A DNA stretch of 64,000 bases, taken from NCBI GenBank assembly GCA_949128115.1, contig OX421965.1, positions 7,072,753-7,136,752 on the forward strand. Direction: 5' to 3'. This DNA comes from Anaspis maculata. Taxonomy: Eukaryota; Arthropoda; Insecta; Coleoptera; Scraptiidae. Shown here in pieces: positions 33,852-44,819 of the stretch (within the stretch, counting starts at the first letter, position 1; each line of letters opens with the position of its first letter). Both the position numbers and the translations under genes were made by a program. The notes below the pieces were generated by a model. It saw nothing but the letters and a program-made list of their open reading frames with translations. It ran no database searches and had not been told where the DNA came from.

Positions 33852-35087
33852 CCGAAGAAAAAATTCAAATTCCGGTGTCCACTTATTTTTTAAAAACAAG
33901 GTAAATGTAAAATTTATAATGGCACATCGCCGCGCATTAATTGCGGTGCTCACTTGAGCGAAAACTTAGTAAAATATACTACACTAGGTTCACTTGTACC
34001 GTGATTCTAGTCGGCTGTGAGATTTTGTTTTTTAAGTTTCCAAAGGTGAAATATAGAAAATCCCCAAAACTTTGCAGTTGGCTGCTCTGGCCCGACCAGT
34101 TTTGAAACACATTTTTCGCATATTTCCTTTGCAGATAGCCGGAACATTTTTGCGGGACGTGATGTCTGACGCTTTTTTCCATTTTATTGGAAAATGTAGC
34201 AATTTTTCGACCTGTTTTCAATTTTCGCCAATGAACAAATAAATCAAAAGAGCCTTGACATTTGACAGTTGTAAAAAATATTTCTAACCTCTTGAAGCCG
34301 GTTCAACTTTCGATGCTTCAAATTAAAGAGTGAACAAGGCCCTTCGTCCAAAAAAAAAAGGGCCCCATGCAATCATCAACCCTTTCGCCTCTTCCAGTCA
34401 AAAATACAAGCCAAACCCTGAAGAATTAGAGGCGATACAAGGATCGCCGTGCAGTCTGTCATTGGCAAAAGAATTTACGTGTAAAAAGTAAATAAAACCA
34501 AATTTCAAAAAACCCAGCCGCTCAAAGCTGCGTATTGGACCGAAATTGATGTTATTACCTTCAATTTGCAATTTGCTTTTGTTTTGGGGCTTCCCGGGAC
34601 GAGTTTTTGTCGACCCTGAATGGGCCGCCGTCAAGATGACTTAGATTTGCGGCCGCCCCGTGCCCTTTTGGTGTCTACATGACGGTAACACAGCTCTGCG
34701 TCTCCCTAGTTGCACTTCCACGTATGACCAGGTCAGTTTTCCTGGTCCAAGATTTTAATATCAATTTGATAAGACATATAACTTTACTTCCAGAGAAGTC
34801 AGTTTCACACCAGGTGAAAAGGCGGCAAGCCTACAATGCCAAAGTAGAAAATTTGCCCAGCCAACTAGAGTCACAGTACAAGTGAACCTACTATAGTACT
34901 TAAGACACGCAAGCGGACTACATACATCAATGAAGTCTGACAAACGAATGATACAGGATAGCAGGATACAAGAAGTGCCGAATCGGCAAGTACAAAACTG
35001 ATATTTGCTATACCCACCCTCTATCCTTCACAGCGGGGTGCAGACCCATCAGTGGGTAAAGCAGGGTTGGGCTTCGCAAGATATTGC
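33852..35087 (-). repeat. 3' LTR, split by a nested element
   Basis: The LTR portions are 33852-33981 and 34894-35087. Compared with the other copy, TATACTAGTACTTAAG there has become TATACTA...insertion...TAGTACTTAAG here, which fixes the insertion point. Confidence 0.65.
33982..34893. mobile_element. 912 bp TIR element nested in the LTR
   Basis: The left end is CACTAGGTTCACTTGTACCG. The right end read inward is TAGTAGGTTCACTTGTACTG. The TIR continues as TGATTCTAGTCGG against TGACTCTAGTTGG. TA flanks both sides (33980-33981 and 34894-34895), and the undisturbed LTR copy has a single TA at that spot, so this is a true insertion with TA duplication. No transposase is recognised. The right part is shared with 31451-31620. 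Confidence 0.75.
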
Positions 35088-35197
35088 ACAATCAGAAGAC
35101 AATAGTAGTTTTCATGACAATTTTGTGTTTCGGTGGCATGCGCAAGATTTGACAATTCGGGTCGGCTAACACCAGAGGTATAGAGTGGGGAGAGTGA

Positions 35198-35885
35198 TTA
35201 CAGAACCAACATGGCATTCCACGTGTCCACTGCATATTTTAGCGATTTTAGGGCAGCGACATGATAAGTTACATCGTTAAGCAGCTTCAATGACCCTGTA
35301 CAAGATGATTTTTGTACGATGGCCAAGTCTAAAATTGACCGGACATGATCATCAACAATCATTCTGTTGTTTTCATATCGTCTTTCCAGTAGATCCCACG
35401 CAATATCGTAATTGTCGTCTGCTTCACCCGTCAAAGATGACCTTAGGTAATGTAATTTGGAACACTTAACACTTATCAATGCTAGGCTCATCATGAATCA
35501 GACTTTTGAAGGCACTGACAAAAGACCTCCATGCGGTATAGGAACCGTTAAAAGATGGTAGCGGAATTTGTGGCAATTTGGCACTTGCTCATGGCCTGGA
35601 GCCTGGAGCTATCGATGACTGAACTGGCGCGTTAACGTTTACGTTAGTTTTCTGCAATTTTTTAAGAAGGACTAACGCGTCATCAAATAAAGCTTTAAAT
35701 TCTGCGAGATACTCCTCAGCAGCATCTACTTCAGCTTTCCGGTCGCCGATCTTACACAAAATGTCCGTTAGAATTTCTACGATTTTTTCACGTAACGCCG
35801 GGAGAGACTCTAATTTCACCTGAATTTTATCTCTATCGGTCGAAGAATTGAACTTCTCAACCTCTTTTAGCAAGCTTGCTTAGTT
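35198..35885 (-). pseudogene. BEL/Pao gag fragment (DUF1759-like), broken
   Basis: Gag proteins of BEL/Pao elements carry a region with F-x-G-x-Y-x-x-W, then L-I-H, KLHYL, L-x-GEA and W-x-LLxxRYENxR. Here, in order on the minus strand, are a charged coiled-coil-like start (35873-35592), LPSFNGSYTAWRSF and KSLIHDEPSID (about 35570-35475), then KLHYLRSSLTGEA and IAWDLLERRYENNRMIVDDH (about 35460-35350). An in-frame stop lies at 35589-35591. A small insertion around 35461-35475 shifts the frame between SID-K and KLHYL. The frame ends at 35198 before any protease or polymerase. It sits where gag should be relative to the 5' LTR at 36181-36488. It has decayed beyond function. Confidence 0.75.
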
Positions 35886-35925
35886 AAAAGTTAGCAAGCT
35901 TGCTTAGTTAAAAGTTAACTTTTTC
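35874..35925. repeat. 23 bp tandem duplication before gag
   Basis: TAGCAAGCTTGCTTAGTTAA-type sequence occurs twice in direct order at about 35872-35921. It includes the palindrome AGCAAGCTTGCT and lies just 5' of the broken gag. Confidence 0.7.
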
Positions 35926-36180
35926 AACTCTGGATCTTGAGCAAGATCCTTAGATCATGTTTCAGTCATCTTTAATTTATTATCACGTTTTTTACAATTT
36001 ACTTTGAATTATGAAAACACGACAACAATGCACCCGTAATTGAGCTACAGCAAAATAGGAATCGGAACAAAGGAATGAGAGAGCCGCTTACCAATAACAT
36101 CTGGGGCTGCTTTCCATCTTCGAACTACCAACAGCTTTACGGACCACCTTCGAAGGACCACCACAGCAATCAAATCTTTG

Positions 36181-36488
36181 ATTCCGAAGAAAAAATTCCG
36201 GTGTTCACTTATTTATTAAAAACAAGGTAAATAAAATTTATAATGGCACATCGCCGCGCATTCATTGCGGTGCTCACTTGAGCGAAAACATAATAAAATA
36301 TACTAGTACTTAAGACACGCAAGCGGACTACATACATCAATGAAGTTTGACAAACGAATGGTACAGGAAGTGCCGAATCGGCAGGTACAAATTGGAACAA
36401 TGGTACAAAACTGATAATTGCTATACCCACCCTCTTCCCTTCACAGCGGGGTGCAGACCCATCGGTGGGTAAAGCAGGGTTCGGCTTC
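36181..36488 (-). repeat. 5' LTR of the BEL/Pao-type element
   Basis: This is the intact copy of the pair. On the minus strand it starts near TGAAGCCGAACCCTGC and ends near CTTCGGAATCA, consistent with TG...CA ends. It serves as the empty-site reference for the insertion in the other LTR. Confidence 0.6.
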
Positions 36489-36554
36489 AGGGCTTCCCTT
36501 GGGATAACCCTATGCAGTATGTGTGTACGTATGTATGTGAACACTGCGCATGCG

Positions 36555-36685
36555 CAGGACTGTGGAGATCCATGGAGGTTTTGTGGAGGTCTTGTGGAGA
36601 TCCGTGGGGATCCGTGAAGATCTGTGGGGATCCGTGTAGATATGTGGAGGTATTGTGGAGGTATTGGAGGTTTTTTGTACCAGAT
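36555..36685. repeat. Minisatellite, second GGAGATCCGTGG block
   Basis: TGGAGATCCGTGGGGATCCG and TGGAGGTATTG units, the same family and orientation as 31325-31450. It lies just outside the LTR element. Confidence 0.7.
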
Positions 36686-36789
36686 TTCTGGCCGTGGTCG
36701 ACCCCTCGACTTTTTCTATAGTGCGCTAGATTAGATATTCGGTGCATGCGTCGACTCTGAAGGTGGAAATAGCCAAAAGCCTCTTCTTG

Positions 36790-37475
36790 AAAGCTGCGCA
36801 AAATTTTAGCGATCGCCTTTATGATTTATTCATAACACAAACAGCTCGTTTTCCAGGTTTCTTTCTGCCTCTGGCAATTGTGATTAGGGGTAATTTCTAG
36901 AGCTCGATATGATTTTCTCCTTTGGCGATTCCTTTGAATCTTTTCTAAAGCTCTATATGATTTTCGCAATTGCCTTCAAAAAGGCCTGCTGAAGTTGAAA
37001 TAGACGTTTCTAGCCTTTTTATGCAACTTGAAGTTCGCTATATCTTACATTTCCTTCGGCGATTGCCTTCAAATCGTTTCCGAAGGCCGAAGCTCGATAT
37101 ATTTTATGAAATCCTTCCGAAATCTGAGAAAACATTTCGATTGTCCATATAAAGCTTCCGCTGAAGTTCGCTTCACCCTAGATCGCCTTCGAACAGTCTC
37201 CAAAGCTCCTACATAATGACTTGATAATAATCCTGAAGCTTAGCTCCTTGAAGCTCAGCTCTTTACACTCTTTCTGAAGCTGTGTATAAAATGAATCACC
37301 TTCAGCGATTGCCTCTGAAAAGTTTATAAAGCTCGGAATACTTTTTACTTTTGAGATTGCCTCAAGGTAGGCTTGGCTTATTTAGCCGCATGATCTTAGT
37401 TTCAGCCGTAAGCGCAGCATTGCTCAATGGTTTCATGCTATAGCTCCCTAAAGCTGGATACCTTCACAAATTGGC
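36790..37475 (-). repeat. Degenerate array j', inverted partner of 28285-29265
   Basis: CCTTCGGCGATTGCCTTCAA, GAAGCTCGATAT and TTTCCGAAGC words are the reverse complement of array j. Near its right end, 37374-37430 matches half of the hairpin MITE at 49935-50100 (CTTATTTAGCCGCA, CGTAAGCGC, GCTCAATGGTT). Confidence 0.7.
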
Positions 37476-37715
37476 GTCCAACGTGACAATTTTTTTTTTG
37501 AAATGCATCTTTTCAATCAATGTTTGTTTTGCGCAAACAAGCTACATGAAACCACCTTCATTTGTTTTCGAAAACTCGATACCTTGACAAACTGGCGCCC
37601 AACGTGGCCACTACGTTTTTTTTTTCAATTAATCCTTTTGATCAATGCCATTTTCACCCTGAACAAAAACTTCTGTGTTTACCGAGCGATAACCCGCCGT
37701 TATTGCTTGGGTATC
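37450..37715 (+). repeat. Two tandem units with primer-binding-site-like word
   Basis: TGGCGTCCAACGTGA at 37472 and TGGCGCCCAACGTGG at 37593 each follow GATACCTT-ACAAA and precede a poly-T run and a CTTTT-ATCAATG segment. The period is about 121 bp. TGGCGCCCAACGTGG equals the 5' part of a lysine-tRNA primer-binding site used by some retroelements; whether it was one here is inference. Confidence 0.5.
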
Positions 37716-39214
37716 AATATTATCTAGGTATCAGTAGCCGGTTTCAATCGAAGTTCTTGTAATAAAAGCTCTCACGAACATAAGCTTTCGAACTCGCTTT
37801 CGAAAGCCCGGGGCCTCGGGATTACCACACACCATGCCGCCTATAACAAATCACTCGTTACCTGGCGCTGTGTTTATTTAGACTTCGAGTGTTGTTTGTA
37901 GCATATCCTACCGTCCCACTTGAAATTCGAGCTTCCAAACACATATTTCGAGCTTCCCCAACTTCGATTGTTTATAGAAATGTAACGGGAGTGCTCGGCC
38001 GCTTTCTTTTACATCGCGGGTACGTCCAATTTGCCATTTGATCTCCAGGTTATTGCCATTTGTATGAAGTTTGAATTTTTTGAATTCAAGGCAGAAAGAA
38101 GAAAGAATGTCCAAACTTGGGTTTGTTACAGAAACGGCAAGTGTAGCCTAAAAATCAAATGACGACACGAAGCTGGCAACACTGGATCCACTACAAATGA
38201 ACGTGTTACTTACCATCGGCTTTTCAAAGTGACTGCTAAACTAAAAATTGTCGAAAATTCTATACATAAGCAATACTTATAATGGCAGCACTTGTATCTG
38301 AAAAGATAAGCAAGTTGTATGCTCGCAACTCTCAACAGATGATGGCAGACGATAAACGCGATGGAAACGATGATGTAGAAAGAAGCGCACGTTTTATGGT
38401 TATTGAATGGGTGCTTATACCATGGATGCCTACCGAGATACCCGACGAACACCACACACACAAAAAAAAACGCCGTGGGTTTTTCTTGGCGCGGTCATTA
38501 TTGTAATATTGTATACTACAATGGAGTCTCGTTTTCGATTATGGTATACTGACTGCTCAATTGCGTTATTCATAAAATGCGAAGGTGTACCTAATGGTGT
38601 AAAGTTGATCCAATTGACTTTGTCTTTTAATCCTGTACTAATCTCTGTTCTGCACTTACTTACCATTATTGCAACGGTACCACTAATTTCTTTCTTATAA
38701 TAATCGGTTCATTTCTGTCTAATAATAATAAATTCAAACTGTCTAATCATAATGAATTCAAAAAACCCTTTAGCACTGTTTCAACTACCTTCCACTGATG
38801 ATTAATTATAACAACGCTAAATAGATCACGCAATTCTCACTACGAAGCATGAATACCTGCGATGGTTAATGGTTCCCATATTATACAGAGATAATTCGTA
38901 CTTATATTGTAGAAAGCGACATGCATGATAATTAGGGACATTACACGGCAGGTAAGTAAGCCGCGAAAAATGTTTTTAGCAACTACACTACACTGTTGTG
39001 CAGTTTAAACATCCACAAGCCCGAATCAGGTGCTGAAGTAATCATAATTATAATTTAAAATTAATAACAAATTAAAATTGAAGTCTACATGGTTATTTAC
39101 AGAAAACTCCCCTTGTGCCTCTTTTGGTAGCCAAATGACTCGTCATCTAATTTTTAGGGGGAGATCTGAAAAATCAAAAGCGGATACCGAAATCCGAAGC
39201 ATACTAGACGACTT
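37716..39214. other. Intergenic stretch, nothing recognised
   Basis: A 74-residue frame at 38282-38506 begins with a true ATG (MAALVSEKISKLYARN) but has no recognised domain. A single AGCCAAATGACTCGTCATC core lies near 39129. No gene is called. Confidence 0.35.
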
Positions 39215-39680
39215 CGGTGAGCGTTTTAATTGACATTTTGACAGGTTCTTACGAGGGTTCTTGACATGTTCAAAGCCAGAAGGGTTTTAATTGAGACCTT
39301 GTCACATTTTGGAAGTTTCATTTGTCTCATTTTGATCGTCTAACTAGTCAATTTCTTGGTGACATTTTGCTAGCTATTTGGAATTTGATTTGGAATATTT
39401 CAGTAGTCGAATCTTACCTTGACAGGTCTTTGCGAATTTCCAGTGGCATTTTGTGAGGTTTTCGACATGTTGAATGTTACTTAGACTGGGATTTCATTTG
39501 ATAGTGTCAAATTTGTCAGGTTATATGCAAAATAATGGTTCATCATCAAATTTGGTAAGCTTTGTCAATATGTTCAGCAATTATGGCAGTTGAATGATTT
39601 TTCGACTACTTCTCAGTCACTTCTAGGGCAATTTTGAGACAATTTTGGGTTACGGACATTATTTGACTTTCTGGTGATTT
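39215..39680. repeat. Degenerate array e, left part (TTTTGACA words)
   Basis: GACATTTTG, GACAATTTTGAG and TTTCTTGGTGACATTTTG words recur. The array was split by the SINE at 39693-40012 and continues at 40025. Confidence 0.6.
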
Positions 39681-39692
39681 ACAGGCGATTTT

Positions 39693-40012
39693 TTGAGGAG
39701 CTTGTGGTGTGGTTAGTTAGCGCGTTCGACTGCCACTCCAGAGGTCGCGGGTTCGATCTCCGCCGGGGACGGATTTTCGGCCTCGAAAAACAAGCTCCTT
39801 GGTTTAGTTTAGCCGTGTGTCGCATAGCACGTAAAATACGAACGATGGTGCCGATCCCATGCGATGTTGGTGGTCGTTAAAAATCCCTACCCTGTGTTGG
39901 AACACACAGGGGTTCGGCAAAATTTCCGGTATAGTGGAGGAAAGCATTCACCGGCGTCGGTGTTAGGCCTCGTTGCGGAAATAGGCCGACGTTAAATAAA
40001 CGAATAAAAAAA
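39693..40012 (+). mobile_element. tRNA-derived SINE with 12 bp target duplication
   Basis: The tRNA-like head contains GTGGTTAGTTAGCGCG (A-box region) and GGGTTCGATCTCC (B box), with an anticodon-like loop between. An unrelated body of about 220 bp follows and ends in an A-rich tail (AATAAACGAATAAAAAAA). ACAGGCGATTTT flanks it exactly at 39681-39692 and 40013-40024, so head-to-tail boundaries are secure. SINEs are transcribed by RNA polymerase III and moved by a partner LINE. Confidence 0.9.
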
Positions 40013-40024
40013 ACAGGCGATTTT

Positions 40025-40680
40025 CTGGCAACTTTTTGGCTCTTGGCAAAAATGATTTGGGTGGGTAAACAAAAGTTACCCGGAAGCCGTTTAAAAATCA
40101 AACCTATAGAAAACTATGCCCAAATTTCTCCTAAAATTGTGTGGTAAAATTTTGGGAATTTCTTGACAACTTTCAAGACCATTTTCTCGCCATTTTTACA
40201 TTCTTTGAAATTTGACTATTTTGAGGACCATTTTGAAATGTGTTGACTTTGCAAATTTTTGTTCATGAAATTTTAAAATTTTTTGAAGTTTTTTCAATTT
40301 TCTTACAGCTTTTTCACGACATTCCAAATTTCGATTGTCTGGCTGATTTAAAAATTTAGCTATTGGCGAATTTGATGTTGAAGGTAACATAAATCTTTCA
40401 GGAAAATCTTTGAAAGCCGCGTTAAGCTCAAACTTGAATAGAATTTGCAAATCTCCTGTTCAAATTTTGTGTCTTGGAAAATTTGTCAAGCAATATTGCT
40501 GATTTCTTGACAATATTTTCGACAAACTCTTAATATTTTTCGATTATCCCGACATTTTCTCTATTTTCCAGTAATTTTTCGACAGTTCCTATTTACAATT
40601 TTAGAAGTAATTTTGATGACAATTTTTTGACAATTTCCCGGCAACTGTAACTGCCAATGGCGAATTTGAAGTATGGCTAT
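40025..40680. repeat. Degenerate array e, right part
   Basis: TTCTTGACAATTTTCGACA, TTTTCGACAGTTCC and TTTTTTGACAATTTCCCGGC words continue array e beyond the SINE. Confidence 0.6.
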
Positions 40681-41929
40681 ACAAAATTCTTCTGTGCGAT
40701 TCCTCTAGGTTGAACGAAGCGCAAAACTACTATACAAAATAACCTGGAAGTCATAGGGTTGATTTATGCTAGCAAAAATTAAAATAGAAATTAAAGAAGA
40801 TTCCGAATAGTTATTAATTTTTATTGTTTTCACTTGAACCTGGGAGCTCATTTGCAACATTTTCTGATTCTTATTTTCTTCGTTATTTTCATTGTTATTT
40901 TCATCTTTATTCTAATTTTTTGCAAGCATGAATCCACCTGTAGGTAACCTTCAGCTATAATAGGAATAAATGCCTAATCGAGCGATTTGTTTACCAAAGC
41001 TTCAATCAAAACCCTAATTAATTACTATATAATTATTCTGGTCTCTACAGTCATAGTTTTTGCTCGCACTATTTGCTTATTATTGTATTCATACGTATAT
41101 CACTCAATTAGCGGATGATGTTTTGCTGGGATTTCCAAACATCAACAATGAAATTACAGACGAGTTTACCTAAGAAATTCCATAGTAATAATTTTCGTCT
41201 ATAAGCTTTTATGGATACAGCTATAAGTTATGAAGAAATCATAACTTGCTTACATTTATAAAGTTAACTCAATGTTCAAGTTCAAGTTAACCTGAAAGTA
41301 AAGCTAACGCCGGCGCCGGATGAAAATACGGGGCCTTTTACAAAGTGTTTAATTTGGGAGCTGAAAGCATATTTTAGCACAGTTACGAAGCTACTGTCGA
41401 AGTTTCAGGGCCAGTTTTATCGATGCTCAACTATACTCTCTAATCAAGGTTGAATTCGGTTAATTACATAGATATTGAGCGTTTCATAATAATATTATTT
41501 CATCTCCTAAATGTGGCAATGAAATGAGAACGTAGGGTTTAGATTATCTATATATTATTTAAAACACTATTATCGCTTATGCCGTCAAATAGTCTATTTC
41601 AGAATCAGCCTAAGGCCCAGTTTTTCATTCCAGATGTGCTTTGAGGCTGACTTTAGTTTGACGCCATGAGCATCATTGTTCCGATAAACGTTATCTGCTG
41701 GTTGAAGTTGAACAGTAATAGAAATATTAGACGTAAGCCTTATACGTTTTTCCATTTTCAGAAGTAATTTTAAATGGAATTGATCAAAATAACCGAAGAT
41801 CTTCGGATGACCTTCAACCCTTGAGTTGATCTTGCATTTATAAACCGCCCCTTAGCATGACAAGCATTATTAAAGACGACGAGTAGTTACTGCAAAATAA
41901 GCTTTACGTCATGATAATGTATGATAACT
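40681..41929. other. Intergenic stretch, nothing recognised
   Basis: AT-rich with a T-rich tract at 40865-40925. No coding or repeat signal is recognised. Confidence 0.4.
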
Positions 41930-42200
41930 TTATTATGCATCCGCTTCTAGTGACTAAAGTAAGCTCGAAAGTAAGTCATTATACAGGCCTTTCCCAAATA
42001 ATCCATCAAAGTTGACAATTGCTTGATTTATTTTGCAGAATAGATTTATCAATTCCAGTTTTTCGCCAAGCTCAAGCCGCTGCTCTAAGACGACGTAATG
42101 AAACACGTAAGCGAAATGCCCGTTATAAGCACGTGAGAATTTACCACACTCGTGCAAGCGCCCTTTTCTCTCACTTACAATAAAATCTTACTATTATCTT
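41930..42200 (+). repeat. Dispersed repeat family D, copy 1
   Basis: Order of landmarks: AGTGACTAAAGTAAGC, AAGTCATTATACA, AATCCATCAAAGTTGA, TTGCTTGATTTATTTTGCAG, CGACGTAATGAAACACG, AAGCGAAATGCCCGTTATAA, CTCTCACTTACAATAAAATC, TACTATTATCT. The same order occurs at 42420-42745 and 55975-56260. Confidence 0.7.
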
Positions 42201-42419
42201 TTTGTAGTTTATAATGGCTCCACTACACATTTTGTTCCCAGTATTTGCGCAAGCGCTCGTGTACCAAACATCTCACTTGCTTACAATGGCTTGTTTATCT
42301 CACTCCAAATCTACTATTATTTTGAGTGAGATTCGTTTTCAATGACTGAAGTGAGCTATTATCCACAAGTGCCTAGACTAAGTCATTCATCTTATAATAG
42401 TGTATATTGAATTGAATAA

Positions 42420-42745
42420 CTCCATTATACATTCGTTTCAGTAACTGAAGTATGCTACTAGTGAGCTATTATCCACTAGTGACTAAAGCGAGTCATTATA
42501 CACGCCTCTTACGGAAATCCATTAGAATTGACCATTGCTTGATTTACCTGGCTGAATATCTTTGAAATTTCAGTTTATCCCAAGCTTAAGCTGTTAGTTT
42601 GAGATAAGACGTCGCAATCACAAGTGAGCGAAATGCAATAAGCACGAGAGATTTCATTACATCTGTGGCTCCGTACCAAACATCTCACTTTCTTGTACTT
42701 GATGACTTACTTCTCTCACTTATATTTCACCTACTATTATCTAAC
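42420..42745 (+). repeat. Dispersed repeat family D, copy 2
   Basis: Shares AGTGACTAAAGCGAGTCATT, ATACACGCCTC, AATTGACCATTGCTTGATTT, AAGACGTCGCAATCACAAGT and GAGCGAAATGC with copy 1, in the same orientation. The stretch 42200-42420 between them is a looser version of the same words. Confidence 0.7.
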
Positions 42746-43034
42746 ATTAAGCTTTCATACGATTCAAAGTCAATCTGGTTATAAATCTAAACAATCGGCG
42801 CTTGCTGTGGACACGGACTGCCAGCTAACCGGAGCCTAAATTGGTATAGATAGTGGCTCGCAAATCGCTTGCACTGCTTATTCTCGCAATGCGTTTTTCG
42901 AAGCCAAGCAAACCTGACTGCAACTCCCAAAGTAAGAAACGTTACTGCTAACAGAATCTTTTATTTATAAGCGGGTAATAGATCTACAAATGCCATTAGA
43001 ACAGAATTTTTTCATGCAACCTGGAAACTTTCCG
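42746..43034. other. Intergenic stretch, nothing recognised
   Basis: No signal recognised. Confidence 0.4.
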
Positions 43035-43165
43035 TATAAGCTTACGTTGATTCAGCTTTGGCTTCACATTGGCTCAACTTTGACTTGATACCTTGAGTGA
43101 CTTGCCTTGCCTTGCTTTTCGTTGACTAAACTTTTGGCTTGACTTGACTTCGGCTTTACTTTGGC
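43035..43165. repeat. Short CTTTGGCTTGACTTG array (l)
   Basis: GGCTT(C/G)AC and TTGACTTG words recur at about 12-20 base spacing over 130 bp. Confidence 0.5.
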
Positions 43166-44149
43166 AAGTTAGCCAACAAGCTGTGCGAAAACGTCCGGCA
43201 TTTGGATATTTTGACACCGGTGCACAGCAACAATGCCAGCTTATATATATACAACTCGATATTACAGCTCTGCCGGTGGAAACCGGCTTTTATTTGCTTT
43301 CAATTGCTTGCAAGCGGCACCAGCACCATTTTTCGCTTGCACCCGTCAACAAACCGCAACAAATTCCCGATCGACCTACATAATGCACCATTATACACAT
43401 ACACACGGCAAAAAAAAAAGTGACGCATTCAGCAAGTTCCCCATTTATAAATCAGCCATTTATCTTTTGTAATATCTTGAGCATATACTAATATACAAAG
43501 ACAGAAGAAGATGTAGGTATAGATTTTTGACCCCATTCTGACCTTTGACGAGTGGCGGATAGTGTTATTACATCTGCGCATAAAGAAGCGAAATCTTTGT
43601 GACGAAGCACAAAACGACACAAACCCTGGTGGGAACTCTTCTTGAAGTAGTTGTTGTTCTGAGCAAGGTCTTTATCAACCATGTGATACTCGTAAAGGAA
43701 CAAATATAATACAAAGAATATTATAAATCCTTGGCCTGGATTAAAAGTTTCCTCGATACTATTTACTACTTTTTATATAAGAGAACTAGTCTTACCGAGG
43801 TGGCTTCTTCATTTAATCAACCCCCGTGCTGGCTGACGGTGCAACTGCTGAGTAATCCAAAGTTTACCGATGATGGCATTTTTGTTTTCCAAAATATTAT
43901 TATCACGACACAGCACACATCAACACACTATATCGGAAGACTTGACAGAACCGCACATTAACGCACCCCCGACCACTTGTTGTATAAGTATAACCGAAAT
44001 GTGTGCACACACAAGAACAACAACACAACAACAACAACAACAAAGTTGTACTGTTGGTTATAGCAAAGAGATGAAAAAAAACGTCAGTGCGCCCTAACGC
44101 AAAGAGCCGAAAAGCGAACAACGCGCACTTGATGCACAGATGTCATATT
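43166..44149. other. Intergenic stretch with CAACAA microsatellite
   Basis: An ACAACAACAACAACAA run lies at about 44014-44043. Overlapping short frames have no recognised content. Confidence 0.4.
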
Positions 44150-44367
44150 ATCGCACGTTTCCTAAACGGGGCCTTAACTTCGGGGTAGCCAGCGGTGGCG
44201 AAGGTGGCGGTGGGAAGCGATTGGGATGACCAAAACGGCGCAATGTTGGGGGCCTATCGTCGGACACTCGTCGCACACGCTCGCATTGCTTTGCACACTC
44301 GTTAAAGATTTCACTTTAACAACCGTCTTCCCCTTTGAAAGTGGACGTTACCGTATGTCGTTCGCGC

Positions 44368-44408
<41 letters not shown>

Positions 44409-44819
44409 ACCTACCGTGTGTTGTTCGCCTGTTTGACGGCGCCACCGATCGGGCCGCAGGATTCTCCTCCTGGGCGCACACCAGAACAGCCGGTCGCTCG
44501 GCGCACTACAGAGCGCAGCACCGAACACGGTACGGAATCATTTTGATTTTGTCGGACGCGCTTCTCTCGTTCTCTCTAGAATGCGTTGACGAGCGCCGAA
44601 TACGAAAGACGGAGACGGAAGATCGGCGGAGGGCGTGCGCGAGAGAGAGAGAAATGCGGCCGGCCGGTGCGCGATCGAAACCGCCGCCTGCCCTTCGGCT
44701 TTACCTATGCACCCGCCGACGGCGCCAACACAGGTCGTCACACATACACACCCACGTGGCTGCAATTTGCGACTCGTTTCGCATTACTGCTGAAAAACGT
44801 GCGATTCTCCCTTATTCTT
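44150..44819. promoter_or_regulatory. GC-rich, CpG-rich segment, possible promoter region
   Basis: Distinctly richer in G, C and CpG than its surroundings (GCGGCCGGCCGGTGCGCG near 44657), with a 34-base AG run at 44371-44404 and a shorter one at 44641-44652. Such composition is common around 5' ends of arthropod genes. A 138-residue plus frame (44405-44821) and overlapping minus frames have low-complexity composition, so none is called. Confidence 0.25.

Larger units (their letters stand above)
33852..36488 (-). mobile_element. Decayed BEL/Pao-type LTR retrotransposon
   Basis: Two direct copies of about 310 bp serve as LTRs: 36181-36488 (the 5' LTR for the minus strand) and 33852-35087, the latter split by a 912 bp insertion. 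They share CGCCGCGCATT, GGTGCTCACTTGAGCGAAAA, CTTAAGACACGCAAGCGGAC and GGGTGCAGACCCATC. Between them lie a leader of about 290 bp and a broken gag; protease, reverse transcriptase and integrase are absent. The outer edges are inferred from loss of similarity and no clean target duplication is seen, so ends may be off by some bases. Confidence 0.65.

Noticed and set aside
37730..37845. Segment with AATAAAAGCTCTCACGAAC resembling an LTR R-U5 region
   Set aside because: No second copy in the window and no coding region attached.
38282..38506. 74-residue ATG frame
   Set aside because: No domain recognised and no clear splice or polyadenylation context.
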